A stretch of 48,940 bases of DNA, taken from positions 1 to 48,940 of the forward strand of contig JAENRP010000321.1 of the NCBI GenBank assembly GCA_024741835.1, written 5' to 3'. This DNA comes from Diplocarpon mali. Taxonomy: Eukaryota > Ascomycota > Leotiomycetes > Helotiales > Drepanopezizaceae. Shown piece by piece: positions 1 to 11,368 of the stretch. Position numbers and translations under genes: made by a program. Position 1 is the stretch's first letter. The number at the start of each line of letters is the position of its first letter. Under the pieces are notes generated by a model. It was given only the letters and a program-made list of their open reading frames with translations, did no database searches and was not told the DNA's origin.

Positions 1-3000
1 AAGGACTTTATAAAATTTAAAGTATAATACTAACTTAAATTAGGGTTATAATTAGTTTATTTGATTTAATACTTTAGTTTTCCTTAAGATAGGCATATAC
101 TTAGTATCTTAGATACTTTATACTCTTTTTACTTAGCGATCTTTTCTATAATAGGCTAGGGTTATTTTTAATTTAATAAAGGGTTCTGCAGATCTTTAAA
201 TAGTAGCTTTAATATAAAGATATTATATATTATAAAACTTATAGGCAGCTTGATTTAATATAAATTACCTACTTTCTTAAGAACCTTAAAAGGACTATCT
301 TATTAATTAGCTAGTTTCCTACTAAAGTAGTAGTTCTTAAGATTTTTTATTAAAAGGTAGACTATATCTTTAGATTTCTAATTAATCTCCTTTTAGTATT
401 AATTTATAGACTTATGCATTTTCTTTTAAGTGCGTTCTATATTACCTTTTGCTATTTCTTAAGTTAAGTGCATCCTTTCTACTACTAGCTTAGCTTTTGC
501 TTAATTTAATCTCTTTTATAAGTTAGACAGTTTTAAAAAGATCTAGTCTTAATTTGTTTAAGGTATAACTTTATACTTAAGCTAATATAGGGTTATATTA
601 ATCGAAGTATAAAAGAGAGTAGATTATATATAATCTATTAATGGAATTAGCTTACTTTAATTATCTTAATAGTAATTAATAAAAGGCTATAGCTTTAAAT
701 TAATATACTTATTTATAATTTCTATTTAGCTATTAGTCTTCTTATAATATACTATAGAGAGTTTAATCTTAATATTAATAATATAGTAAAACTCTTTTTA
801 AAATAAGGAAACGAATTAGAGGCCTTAGTCTAAGGTAATTATTTCTAAAGTATAGCTAAATCGATAAATCTATTAAATAAACAATTAGGCAGTTCCTTAA
901 GTATTAATATCTTTTTAATAAGGAGTTAATATAGCGCTTTTACTAAGTTGGTTTATAAAAACTAGGATTTAATTAAAATTATAATTATTAAGAGGGAAAT
1001 CCTTAAAATCTATATATAAGTGCTATATAGGATAATTAAGAATAGGAAAGGGCTATAAGAGGCCTTGTTATTTAATTGTCTTTAAATATAAGAATTAATA
1101 AGGTCTATAGTTTATAATAAATCTTTTGCAATCCGAACTTATCTTAACTTAATAGTACTTAAGAGTAAGAAGCTAATAGGTCTTTAAGCTATTAAGGTAT
1201 GCGCTTAAAGGTTAGTTATAAGCTTCTTAAATTAGATAAGTATATAAGGGAGTATTATAATATATATAAAGACGCTCTTTAAAGTAAAGTAATTTGTCTT
1301 TTAAGAAGTAGTTCTTAAGGAGGTTAGTACGAATCTTTTAAAAGGATTTGCGATTATTTTAATAAAGCTTTTTAATTAAATTAAAGGAATCCTTAGGTTA
1401 ATTTAAGGTTGAATTAAGAGTTTTAGTTAATATTAGGACTAAGGTGCCTTTGGCAGATTTGGCGAGAAATTTTTCGGCTAATTCGGTATTAATTCAAAGG
1501 TCTAATTAGACTAAGGAAATTAGAACCTAAGATTGGCTATCTAGCTTCGCTTATTTATAAACCGGCATATCTTACTTTTAATAGCTAAGAATATTAGCCT
1601 TTTAATTGTCTTTATTAAAAGTGTATATAATTTGAAAATTAAAGTTAGATAGAAATTCTATCTATTAGTACTATTTTATAATTAAAACCTTAGTAGTTAT
1701 AAAGTACTTAAGGGAGCGATAATCTAAGTAAATATTAACTCACTCTTTAAATAATATAAGCTTAAGTTTCTATTTATAATAGGATTTAATAATAGTAAAG
1801 AGTTCCTTATTATATATTTCCTAATTAGGTTTATAGCTAGAGAGTATATGCGAATAGAAGCTAATTAAATACTATTACTTATTAGAGTATTATTAAGAAA
1901 GTACTCTAGCGATAATGCTATTAAAAGTATTAGTTTCTAGCTTTATAAGTAAGTTAGGGTTAAAATAGTAAATCTATTAAATTAAGAGTAATTGCTTATA
2001 AAGCTCTTTAAAAGTGATTCGGTACTCTTCTATCTAATTCTAAGGTATTATCAGTTAGGTTAAAATAAAGAGGGGTTTAGCAATTAGCTTAAAGTTGCAA
2101 ATGAATTATTAATAGAATCTGCAAAATCCTAAGTAGGACTTTACTTTAGTAATAGTTTTTAAATACTTTTAATTATATAATAGTTCGACCTTTTTAAGGT
2201 TTAGTTCAATCCTAGTTACTATTAAGATATATTTAAGATATTAAGTTTAAGTAATATAGAACTCGCACTTTTTAATATTTGCTTAAAGGCTAGCCTTTAA
2301 GAGTCGTTTTAGCACCTTTTCAATATGACCCTAATGCTCTTTAATATTTTTAAAGTAAATTAAAATATTATTTAAATATATTATATAAAAATCATTTAAG
2401 TAATTTAAAAGAACGTTATTTATATATTACTAGTAAGTACTAAGTCTATTATAAAGGCCAAATAGAAGAACCTTATATTTATAAGATTTATACCTTATTT
2501 AAAAGGTAGTATATTCCTTTGATTTAAGGTCTATTTATATCTGATTAAAAGCGGCTCGAATATCTAGTTTTATAAAGATCTTGGCCTTAGATACTTACCT
2601 TAAAAGCTTATCTATCTTTAGAATCAGGTAAGCGTCCTTTTGAATTAGTATATTTAGCTTCTAGTAGTCTATATAAAATTGGAGGCTACTATCGGCCTTC
2701 TTTATAAATAGCACTAGCAAAGCAAAGGGGCTAGTGCTAGTCTTAATAAAGCCTTTATTTAAATTCTTAAGTAAGTACTCCTTTATAATCTTAAGCTTTT
2801 TAGTAGATTAATAGTAGAGGGGCGAAAAGGCATTAGGCAAGGGCCCTTTTAGCTATATCTTATAATTATAGTACTAATAGGAAGGAAGGGTATTTATATC
2901 CCTTTTTAAAAAGGCTTATCTTAAAGATCGGTACTATTTTAAGAGTCGATTATTAATTAGCTTTTTAATATTAGGATTCCTAGGCTTATATCTTTCCTTT

Positions 3001-3740
3001 AGAATCCTATTTACTTTATAAATATTAGTTTAAAAGAACTCAATCTCCTTACGCTTTATATTATAATAAAAGGCATTAATACTAATTTTGCAAATAGGAA
3101 TTGTAGATTTAAAGCATTTATAAATAGGGTTAGAATATAGTCAATTTATATTAGACTATTTTCCTAGATCTAGCTTAGTTATAAGTAAGGGCGCTAGCCT
3201 AATAATAGCAATAGGGATCTTGCGCTTAATTAAAACTATTAAATTAATATAAGACTATCTTCTATTAATTTATTAAACTTTATTTATAGCTATTTCCTAT
3301 TCTTTATAATTGATATTAGTTTAATAATTGGATTAGATCTAAAGTCCTTTAAAAGGGGAAAGACAAATAACGATTTCCTTTATAAATTAAGAAGATAGGG
3401 AATAATATAAAGGCTATATAAATCAGTTTTCCTTTAAATTAAGTTTAAGTTAGAATCAGCGTATCTATTTAACTTTAATAATAGTATTATACTAGCTTAG
3501 GTTAAGAATAACCTAAGGATAGTTATAGATACGCCTTCTATTAATTGTTAAGTAAAAGCGTATATAGTATATAGCTTATACGCAAATAGTATTTTAAAAT
3601 CTATAAATAGGAATAAGGGCTAAAAGAGGAAGAATTTTAAAGTTAATCGCTTTTAAAAGATATATAAAAAGGGAATAATTTAAAAATAGGTAATTAAGGG
3701 CTTTAGTATCTACTAAAGCTAATAATAATACTTTAAGTCC
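1..3740 (-). pseudogene. pol: Gypsy-B protease-RT-RNaseH-integrase remnant (minus copy)
   Basis: Degenerate chromovirus-type pol. In order on the minus strand: aspartic protease motif near 3700-3713 (V-D-T-K-A-L, where D-T/S-G is expected); RT entry region near 2640-2830 with the typical SPFA...VLFVKK and F-C-x-D-Y-R-K-L-N blocks; RT catalytic box near 2353-2379 reading Y-L-N-N-I-L-I-Y (both aspartates of Y-L-D-D turned to asparagine, as G-to-A gives), followed by a KKCEF block; RNase H and integrase core between about 2200 and 650; integrase C-terminal region near 250-650. The last 150 bases look like a chromodomain-type tail (V-K-W-x-G-Y-like, W lost), a tentative reading. The element cannot be active. 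Confidence 0.83.
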
Positions 3741-5170
3741 ATTTATACTAATAGTATAAGAGGTTAGGAATTGCTTCTCTTTTATTAAAGAGTTAAGATC
3801 TAGCTTTAATAAGTCGTACTTTCGTAAGCTTAAGTAAGAGTCTTTTCCTAAGCCTTTTTATTTTTCTAATTTTCCTTTATTTCGACCCTATTCTTAATTA
3901 AGTCTAAAGTTAAATTAGCTTCCTCTATATCTTCTAAAGTATTAATCTTATTTATAAAAGGGCACTTAGTCTTATAGTAACTAGTTTTATTATAAGTCTA
4001 ATAGGTAGCTTACTTAAAGGGCAAAGTAAGAGAATTAGCCTTAGTTAATATATCTTAGTAAAAAGGGGTAGTAGGCTTTAGGGCTAATGACTTAGAAACT
4101 TAGGTAGTACTACTAGCACTTAGACTATAAGCGGTCTTATTAAAGAGTAAACCAAATGTCTTTTAATATAATATTAAAGTTACCTTACTTTTAATTAAAG
4201 GGTTAAGAAGTTAGTTACTTTAGCATTTAGTATTAAGGGCATTTAATTAGTTAACTATAATAGTATAGTCCTTCCTTTAAAAGGCCTTAGCTAAGGCGTA
4301 GGTAGCTTTAAGCTAAAGGATAATCTTATTTTATATAAAGAAGAACTACTCAAATCTTAAGACCTCTTCTTAAATCGCAGTAGATTGGAATTAGGCTTAA
4401 AACTAAAGGAAAGTTTCTTTAAAATAACCGGCTTCTCTTATATAGAAGTAATAGAAAGTAGATTAAAATAGGTCTACCTTTTAGCTAATTAAAAAGTAAT
4501 TGCTTAGTAGTTCTATTATCTTTTAATAGTTTTAAAAGGGATTAGTCTTTAAAAGGTACTAAGGTTTAAGGTATATTTAGGCTTATCTTATAGTAAATCC
4601 TTAAATAAGGGCTTAGCAAGCTTGCTTATTTAAATATAAGTTGATATTAACTTATAATCAGTCTTAGACTAAAGCTAACTACTACTTATATATTAAGAAG
4701 GTTCTATTATTAAAGGGGGTGATCTTTTTAATTAGCTGAATTTTTAGTCATTTTATATTTATATTAACTTTTAAAGGAGGCTAGGTCTTGTTTTATTAAA
4801 GGTAGGTAGATTTTCACTTAATAGTCTAATATATACGCTAAGCTATCTCTTAACTTTAATAAGCTAGGGTCTTTAGGCCTAAGATAGCCTAGGTAATCCT
4901 ATTAATCTTACTTTATAATTATTAATTAGATTAATCTTAGCATTATAAGGATTCCTTTAAACTTAAGACTATTTCTTATAAGATATTTAGGTTTAAAAAG
5001 TCTTATTTATTTTAATTAGCTTAGCTATAGTATTATTATCTTTTGCCCTTAGCAGCAGAAGAAGGTCTGGCCTTAGGAGCTAGGGTAAGGGTATTCCTTA
5101 TAGAAGCTGGTTCCTTAAACGAACCGGGTATATTCCAAGTTGACTAACTTCCGGCTAATAGGGAATTCAT
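3740..5170 (-). pseudogene. gag: Gypsy-B gag remnant (minus copy)
   Basis: Degenerate capsid/nucleocapsid gene. The candidate start is the ATG at 5170 (minus), matching the ATG at 8908 of the plus copy. A zinc-knuckle remnant lies near 3960-4000: it reads Y-N-K-T-S-Y-Y-K-T-K-C, where a CCHC box (C-X2-C-X4-H-X4-C) would be expected, so cysteines and the histidine have become tyrosine or other residues as C-to-T change predicts. Many in-frame TAA/TAG codons are present. The protease-pol frame follows in the -1 frame (worked out on the plus copy). Nothing suggests the gene works. Confidence 0.72.
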
Positions 5171-5380
5171 TTTACTAATTTTAGTTTCGATAGTAATTCG
5201 GTTAAAAAGGGGTTCTATAGAAAAAGGGTTTTAATAGTATAGTGCTTTCTTAACTTTTGCCTATAGTACTTTTATAAAAGGAGTAATTAAGAAAATCCGG
5301 CTAGTAAAAGCGTTCCTTAATTATACTAATTAATAAGCTATACTTAAGCTCTTAATTTGTCTAAGAGATCTTTAAGATCC

Positions 5381-5785
5381 TAACTCTATCGAAAGTCGAA
5401 ATAACCGCAAATCGATTTTCAAAAGGGGTAGGATATTATTAAAAGCTATCCTTAGTAGAGAAGAACTTCTTTATTTAATATAATAATATAGAACTGCTAA
5501 AGTGCAAGATTAAGTATAGTAGTAAGAAGTAGTATAAAAGGCATATTCTATAGGTCTAATATAAAAGAAATAAAGAAGTTAGAGAACCCTTCTTATAGGA
5601 GAGCCCTTCTCCCTTATATATATAAGTAGCTTAAGGCTCTTTGCCTATTTACGTAATATTATATAAGAATATCCTTTTGCACCTTTAAGGTCGATTCGAA
5701 ATAACCTTATATCGAATCGAGATTGTAAAACCTTAAAACGCCATACTCTTAGGTAATTGCACTAGTTGGGGGTGCAGCTGTTACA
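5381..5785 (-). repeat. 5' LTR of Gypsy-B (minus copy)
   Basis: 405-bp LTR beginning TGTAAC on the minus strand at 5785. Exactly the same length is recovered for the inverted partner at 8293-8697. It holds a TATA-like tract near 5612-5630, read on the minus strand ahead of the gag leader. A perfect 9-bp inverted repeat (tcgattcga / tcgaatcga at 5691-5699 and 5712-5720) could form a hairpin. The inner boundary is set by where a terminal CA would be expected (TA here) and is less certain than the outer one. Confidence 0.82.
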
Positions 5786-7000
5786 AATGGAAAGGTATAT
5801 ATTCTTAAGTTAATTAATACTCTTTATATACCTTAATCACCTATCTACTTATACTTAAGTAGTAAACTTAATAAAATCAAAGGCTTCTATCGAAATGGTA
5901 AGCTATTCCTATCTAATAAGAAGGAAATTTGCACTATTGATAATAATATATATATTAATAAGGAATAGCCTTCTACTAATTCCTCTAGTTATATAAGTGG
6001 ATATACTCTCCTAGCTGCTATCGAGAATGGACCTCTTGATATTAAGCTCTAGCACTATCGATTAGGCCATACTAGCCTATAAACGGTTAGAAAGATCTAA
6101 TCTACTATTACTAATATATAGATTAAGGAAATAAAATCAAGGAAGACGCGAATTTGCGCTCCTTATAAGAAAGGCAGACCTCTTTGATATATTAATAAAT
6201 GTTTAGCTCGCCCTTAACCTATAAAGGCACTTAATAAGCTATATATCGATATAGTTCATCTAAAGCCAACTGGCCTTAATAGTTATAAATACGCCTCTAT
6301 CTTCACTTGCTTAGTTATAATAGCTAAATAGGGATAGACCTATATAAATAAATCTAATGCTTTTAAGGCAAATAAGAAAATGATCAGCCTCTTATAAACT
6401 TAGTATAATCGCATAATCAAGCGGTAGAGAACTGATAAAGGCAAGGAGTACTCTCTTATATAGATGCGAATACTTATAGAAAACCTTAGTATAATTTTAA
6501 AAGAATCTACTTTATATATATTAGAATAAGATAGCAGATTAGAACGATTAATTAGTATACTAATGGAAAAGTTGCAAATAGCTATAATTAATTAAAATAT
6601 CCCCTCCTTTCTCTAGCCTTACCTCCTTCTTTCGGTTATATATATTACCAATCTTACTGCCTCTAATATTCTAAGCGGCAAGACTCTACATAAGGTCTTT
6701 TAGGACGATATCGAGCCTAATAAGCCTTATACTCCCTTAGTTAAGCATCTTCAAGTATTAGGCTATTGCGTCTATATGCTAATTAAGAAAGAAAAGCGAA
6801 CTTAAAGCAATAAACTCGCTCTAAGAGCAGAGGTAGGTACTCTTATTGGATTTGATAGCAAAAGTATCTATCAGATTTATATACTATCGCAAATAGGTAA
6901 AAAGATTATTCGATTATCTTACGTTAGATTCGATAAAGATGGCCTGATTATAGAGCTATACCTTAAGGAAAACTCTTCTTCTTAATTAAGGGGTGATTTC

Positions 7001-7023
7001 ACTCCTAGGCCAGGACCGCGAGT
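7001..7023 (+). repeat. PAL motif, Copia-C copy 1
   Basis: 23-bp near-palindrome with arms ACTCCTAGGCC and GGACCGCGAGT around a single A. In the polyprotein frame it reads T-P-R-P-G-P-R-V. This is among the least mutated copies in the window. Confidence 0.85.
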
Positions 7024-7045
7024 CAATTCTAACTCTTACGATTTT

Positions 7046-7068
7046 ACTCCTAGGCCGGGACCGCAAGT
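7046..7068 (+). repeat. PAL motif, Copia-C copy 2
   Basis: Second copy, 45 bp (15 codons) downstream of the first and in the same reading frame, encoding T-P-R-P-G-P-Q-V. Arms are ACTCCTAGGCC and GGACCGCAAGT. Confidence 0.85.
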
Positions 7069-8100
7069 CGATTTAGGAGAAGCTGAGCTTCTAACTTTAA
7101 GAAAGAGAGGAAGACCTCCTAGTTTAAAGAACAAAGCTTACCCTTAGCCTTCCGAGAAAAGAGCTACTCGCTTAACTTATGCTCTTAGATTCAAAGCTAA
7201 TAACTCTAATAATAAGGAAGCCTATTTAAGCGCCTTCTATATGGCCTTACTCAACTCTCTATACCCAAATGACCCGAAAACAGTCGAATAAGCCTTCTCT
7301 TACGCTAATGCTAATAAATGGCGATCTGCGATCAACTTTAAGTATAATTCCCTCGCTTATAAGAATATATAGGTAATAGTAAAACACTTAAAACTCTTTA
7401 AAGACGATAGAGTACTTAGATTAAGGCTTATCTTTAAAATAAAAAGAGACTAAAATAGGGAAATCTCTTAATAGAAGGTCAGATTCGTCGTTTAAGGCTA
7501 TATATAATAATAAGGTTGAGATTATAACTAGACATTTGCTAAAGTATGCAAATCTGCAGTTTAGAAGATCGCAATTACGCTCGCAGCGCTATATAACTTT
7601 AAGCTAGATTAATTCGATATTAAGATAGCTTTCCTTAATTTAAAAGCTAACTCTAATATCTATATTAAATTACCTCTTAGATATACTTAAGATAAGGTCG
7701 TTCTTTTATCTTAAGACTACTATCTCAAGCTTCTTAAGGCCTTATATAGCTTAAAGTAATCTCTACAACTATAGTAAGAAAAGCTACGGTCTAAGCTATA
7801 AAAGCTCGATTTTCAACCTTTTGATACTAACAATTATATATATATCAACCGCGCCTCTCGGATTCTTATTATCACTTATATCGACGACTTCCTTATAGTA
7901 GCTAAGAAAGGTAATATATATGATAAGTTCAAGAGAGATCTTCGCAACCTCTTTAAGATTATAGGTAGCGAACCGGCTAACTACTTTTTAAAAGTACGTA
8001 TAGTTAAAGATTGATAAAATAGAACGATCTCACTTTATTAAGACGCCTATATTAATAAGGTTCTTAAACGTTTTCATATATATAGGTTCTATACCGGTAA

Positions 8101-8292
8101 TCGATATTCACGTGAATATAGTTGAGTACTTATTATTAAAAAGAATCTATTATAATATCTGTCTATTTCTATATGACTGAGATAGTACCTTTATACCTAT
8201 GAATGTCCTCCCTTCTATAGTCCCTCCTAGCCGCATATAGATATCCTTCCGAAGTCCTCTGGCTAAACAGCCGTCCGAAATACATACGAAAC
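8101..8292. other. Unassigned, less AT-rich spacer
   Basis: DNA between the end of recognisable Copia-C RT and the plus-strand Gypsy-B LTR. It is richer in G+C than its surroundings and keeps several CG and CA dinucleotides, so it looks less mutated. A perfect 16-bp palindrome (atattcacgtgaatat) lies at 8104-8119. I recognise no coding sequence. It could be a remnant of single-copy host DNA or of another element that was not repeated enough to be mutated. Confidence 0.5.
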
Positions 8293-8697
8293 TGTAACGG
8301 CTGTACCCCTAATTAGTGCAATTACCTAGGAGTATAGTATTTTAAGGTTTTACAATCTCGATTCGATATAAGGTTATTTCAAATTAACCTTAAAGGTGCA
8401 AAAGGATATTCTTATATAATATTATATAAATAGGCAAAGAGCCTTAAGCTGCTTATATATATAAGGGAGAAGGGCTCTCTTATAAGGAGGGCTTTTTAAC
8501 TTCTTTATTTCTTTTATATTAGACTTATAGAATACGCCTTTTATACTACTTCTTACTATTATACTTAATCTTACATTTTAGCAGTTCTATATTATTATAT
8601 TAAATAAAGAAGTTCTTCTTTACTAAGGATAGCTTTTAATAATATCTTACCCCTTTTGAAAATTGATTTACAGTTATTTCGACTTTCGATAAAGTCA
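8293..8697 (+). repeat. 5' LTR of Gypsy-B (plus copy)
   Basis: 405-bp LTR starting TGTAACGGC, the inverted partner of 5381-5785. It contains a TATA-like tract (tatatatataag, near 8455-8466), and its end has a small hairpin (gacttt / aaagtc at 8681-8696). Flanking bases gaaac (8288-8292) may be one half of a target duplication. The 3' LTR of this copy is lost because the element is truncated at 33533. Confidence 0.83.
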
Positions 8698-8907
8698 AGA
8701 TTTTAAAGATCTTTTAAATAAACTAAGAGCTTAAGTATAGCTTATTAACTAATATAATTAAAGAACGCTTTTATTAATCGGATTTTCTTAACTACTCCTT
8801 TTATAAAAGTACTATAAGCAGAAGTTAAGAGAGTACTACGCTATTAGAACCCTTTTTCTATAAAACCCCTTTTTAAACGAATTACTATTAAAACTAAAAT
8901 CGGTAAA

Positions 8908-10330
8908 ATGAATTCCCTATTAGTCGGAAGTTAGCAGATATGGAATATACTTAGTTTATTTAAAAAAGCTGCTTCTATAGGAAGTACCCTTACCCTAGCC
9001 CTTAAGGCCGGACCTTCCTTTACTATTAAAGGCAAGAGATAATAATACTATAATCGAGCTAATTAAGATAAATAAGACTTTTCGAACCTAAACGTCTTAT
9101 AAGGAATAGTCTTAGGTTTAAAGGAATCCTTATAACGCTAAGATTAATCTAATTAATAATTGTAAAATAAGATTAATAAGATTACTTAAGCTATCTTTAG
9201 CTTAAAGACCCTAGCTTATTAAAGCTAAAAGACGGCTTAGCGCATATATTAGACTATTAAGTAAGAATCTACCTACCTTTAATAAAGTAAGACTTAGCCT
9301 CTTTTAAAAGTCGATATAAATATAAAACGGCTAAAAATTCAGCTAATTAAAAAGATTACCTCTTTTAATAATAGGACCTTTCTAATATATAAGTAATAGT
9401 TAGCTTTAGTCTAAGACCGACTATAAGTTAATACTAACTTATATCCGAATAAGTAAGCTTGCTAAGCCCTTATTTAAGGATCTACTATAAGATAAGCCTA
9501 AACGTACCTTAAACCTTAGTACCTTTTAAAGACTAATCCTTTTTAAAACTATTAAGAAATAGTAGAACTGCTAAGCAGTTACTTTTTAATTAATTAAAAG
9601 GTAGACCTATTCTAATCTACTTTTTATTACTTTTATATAAGAGAAGCCGGTTATTTTAAAGAAACTTTCCTTTAGTTTCAAGCCTAATTCTAATCTATTA
9701 TAATTTAAAGAGAGGTCTTAAGATCTAAGTAGTTCTTCTTTATATAAAATAAGATTACCCCTTAGCTTAAAGCTACTTACGCCTTAGCTAAGGCCTTTTA
9801 AAGGAAGGATTATACTATTATAATTAACTAATTAAACGCCTTTAATATTAAATGCTAAAGTAACTAACTTCTTAACCCTTTAATTAAAAGTAAGGCAACT
9901 TTAATATCCTATTAAAAGATATCTGATTCGCTCTTTAATAAGACCGCTCGCGGTTTAAGCGCTAGAAGTACTACTTAAGTTTCTAAGTCATTAGCTTTAA
10001 AGCCTATTACCCCTATTTGCTAAGATATATTAGCTAAGGCTAATTCTCTTACTTTGCCCTTTAAATAAGCTACCTATTAGACTTATAGTAAAACTGGTTA
10101 TTATAAGACCGAGTGCCCTTCTATAAGTAAGATTAATACTTTAAAAGATATAAAGGAAGCTGATCCTACTTTAAACTTAATTAAGAATAGGGTTAAAACG
10201 GAAGAAGATTAAGAAAATAAAGAGGCTTAGGAAAAGACTCTTACTTAGGCTTATAAAAGTGCGACTTATTAAAGCTAGATCTTAATTCTTTAATAAAAGA
10301 GAAGCAATTCCTAACCTTTTATACTATTAG
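8908..10330 (+). pseudogene. gag: Gypsy-B gag remnant (plus copy)
   Basis: Degenerate gag, starting at an ATG (8908) conserved in the inverted copy and following a leader at 8698-8907. The frame runs with many TAA/TAG stops through a capsid-like region to a broken CCHC zinc knuckle near 10081-10125 (T-Y-S-K-T-G-Y-Y-K-T-E-C). Protease follows in the -1 frame, with the overlap at about 10300-10340. Retention of the G-x-x-x-T-E-C end supports a nucleocapsid reading; the capsid part is assigned by position only. Confidence 0.72.
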
Positions 10331-10772
10331 TATAAATGGACTTAAAGTATTATTATTAGCTTTAGTAGATACTAGAGCCCTTAGTTACCTATTTTTAAAT
10401 CGTTCCCTTTTTATACATCTTTCGAAAGCGACTAGCTTTAAAATTCTTCCTCTTCTAGCCTTTATTCCTATCTATAGATTTTAAAATACTATTCGCATAT
10501 AAGCTATATACTATATACGCTTTCACTTAATAATTAATAGAAGGCGTATTTATAACTGCCCTTAGGTTATTCTCAACCTAGGCTAGTATAATACTATTAT
10601 TAAAGTTAAATGGATATGCTAATTCTAACTTAAACTTAATTTAAAGGAAAACTAATTTATATAGCCTTTATATTACCCCTTATTATCCTAATTTATAAAG
10701 GAAATCCTTATCTATCTTCTCCCTTTTAAAGGACTTTGGATCCGATCTAATTATTAAGCTAATATTAATCGT
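10316..10772 (+). pseudogene. pol: Gypsy-B protease and linker, interrupted by Copia-A
   Basis: Start of the Gypsy-B pol frame. The aspartic-protease active site reads V-D-T-R-A-L at about 10365-10382 (expected D-T-G-A; GGA to AGA is a G-to-A change). The frame continues to 10772, where Copia-A is inserted, and resumes at 32761. Its frame is -1 relative to the zinc-knuckle frame, so a -1 ribosomal frameshift or separate start was probably used originally. Confidence 0.75.
10768..10772 (+). repeat. Target-site duplication of Copia-A (left)
   Basis: atcgt directly before the Copia-A LTR; the identical pentamer follows the other LTR at 32756-32760. Confidence 0.9.
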
Positions 10773-10967
10773 TATTAAGATAGGTGATACAGCTATCACT
10801 CTGATGTATTATCATATGACCCTATTGCTTAGTCAGTAGGATATTGATACGTATATAGCTGTAGGGAAGAAAGGGGTAACCTTCCTTCCTTAACTCTTAC
10901 TAATATATCGACTATCGACCTTTAGAAGCCTCCTTTACCTACTGCGCCGACTTACTTAAGCTTAATA
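10773..10967 (+). repeat. 5' LTR of Copia-A
   Basis: 195 bp, paired with 32561-32755 at the same length. It starts TATTAA (ancestral TG turned TA) and ends caata or taata (ancestral CA turned TA). The two LTRs differ mainly by C/T and G/A changes. A TATA-like stretch (gtatatagc) lies near 10852. The sequence just inside, ggttataagcc, is a plausible worn primer-binding site of the tRNA-iMet type common in Copia. Confidence 0.9.
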
Positions 10968-11368
10968 GGTTATAAGCCCCGGATAAACCGATAATAGATT
11001 ATTAACTTCCCTTAGAAAGCACTTGCGCTGCAACTATTAGTAGGAAGTTGAACGAGACTTATAGTAAGAGGCGAGCAATCGGCGAATAAGAGGTGTAATT
11101 CCCTATTTAGCCAACCTGTATTATAAGAGGTATGATTCCTTGCTTTATAACCCCTTTGGTACTATAAGAGGTGTGATTCCTTGCTTTATTATATTTTATA
11201 AGAGGTGTGATTCCCTGCGTTATAGCCTAAAAACCCTTTTCGATAAGAGGACTTCCTCCTTATTTAATATTTCTATAATACCTGCTATTTAATCATTTCA
11301 ACTTTTCGATAGGAGGAGTGCCTTTAACTATTTAATTTATTTGATTTTTTAACGCAATTCTATTCGAA
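10968..11368 (+). repeat. Copia-A leader with imperfect tandem repeats
   Basis: Untranslated leader between LTR and gag. From about 11085 to 11235 a unit of roughly 34-41 bp recurs four times (each with ataagaggtgtgattcc or a close variant, at about 11086, 11122, 11163 and 11197), with weaker relatives near 11240 and 11313. A role in RNA packaging or dimerisation would fit the position but is inference. Confidence 0.7.

Larger units (their letters stand above)
1..5785 (-). mobile_element. Gypsy-B, minus-strand copy, 3' end beyond window
   Basis: Ty3/Gypsy (chromovirus-like) LTR retrotransposon, read on the minus strand from its 5' LTR (5785 down to 5381) through gag, protease, reverse transcriptase, RNase H and integrase to position 1, where the window cuts it. 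The same element is present on the plus strand at 8293-10772 and 32756-33533, and the two match base for base apart from mostly C/T and G/A changes. The reading frame has many TAA/TAG stops. No copy of the 23-bp PAL motif was found in it. The bases just outside the LTR are aatgg (5786-5790), a possible target duplication whose partner lies outside the window. Confidence 0.9.
5786..8100 (+). pseudogene. pol: Copia-C fragment: protease end, integrase, RT
   Basis: Ty1/Copia polyprotein fragment in one frame, cut on the left by the Gypsy-B LTR inside the protease region and ending on the right within RT. Seen in order: GAG-pre-integrase block near 6030-6080 (L-x-H-Y-R-L-G-H, the first W now a stop); integrase zinc site ending C-A-P-Y-K-K near 6155 (second Cys now Tyr); integrase core to about 6960; a linker with two PAL motifs; a basic R-K-R-G-R-P-P stretch near 7100-7121 resembling an AT-hook; and RT with an intact Y-I-D-D-F catalytic box near 7877-7891. 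Stops are TAA/TAG at expected Q and W positions. It is clearly different in sequence from Copia-A. Confidence 0.88.
8293..10772 (+). mobile_element. Gypsy-B, plus-strand copy, left part
   Basis: Second copy of Gypsy-B, from its 5' LTR through gag and protease to the point where Copia-A inserted. It resumes at 32761. Joining 10772 to 32761 (one copy of atcgt removed) restores a continuous pol frame across the protease-RT linker, and the corresponding uninterrupted sequence can be read on the minus strand near 3290. The two Gypsy-B copies lie head to head, forming a long inverted repeat of about 3.2 kb. Confidence 0.9.
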
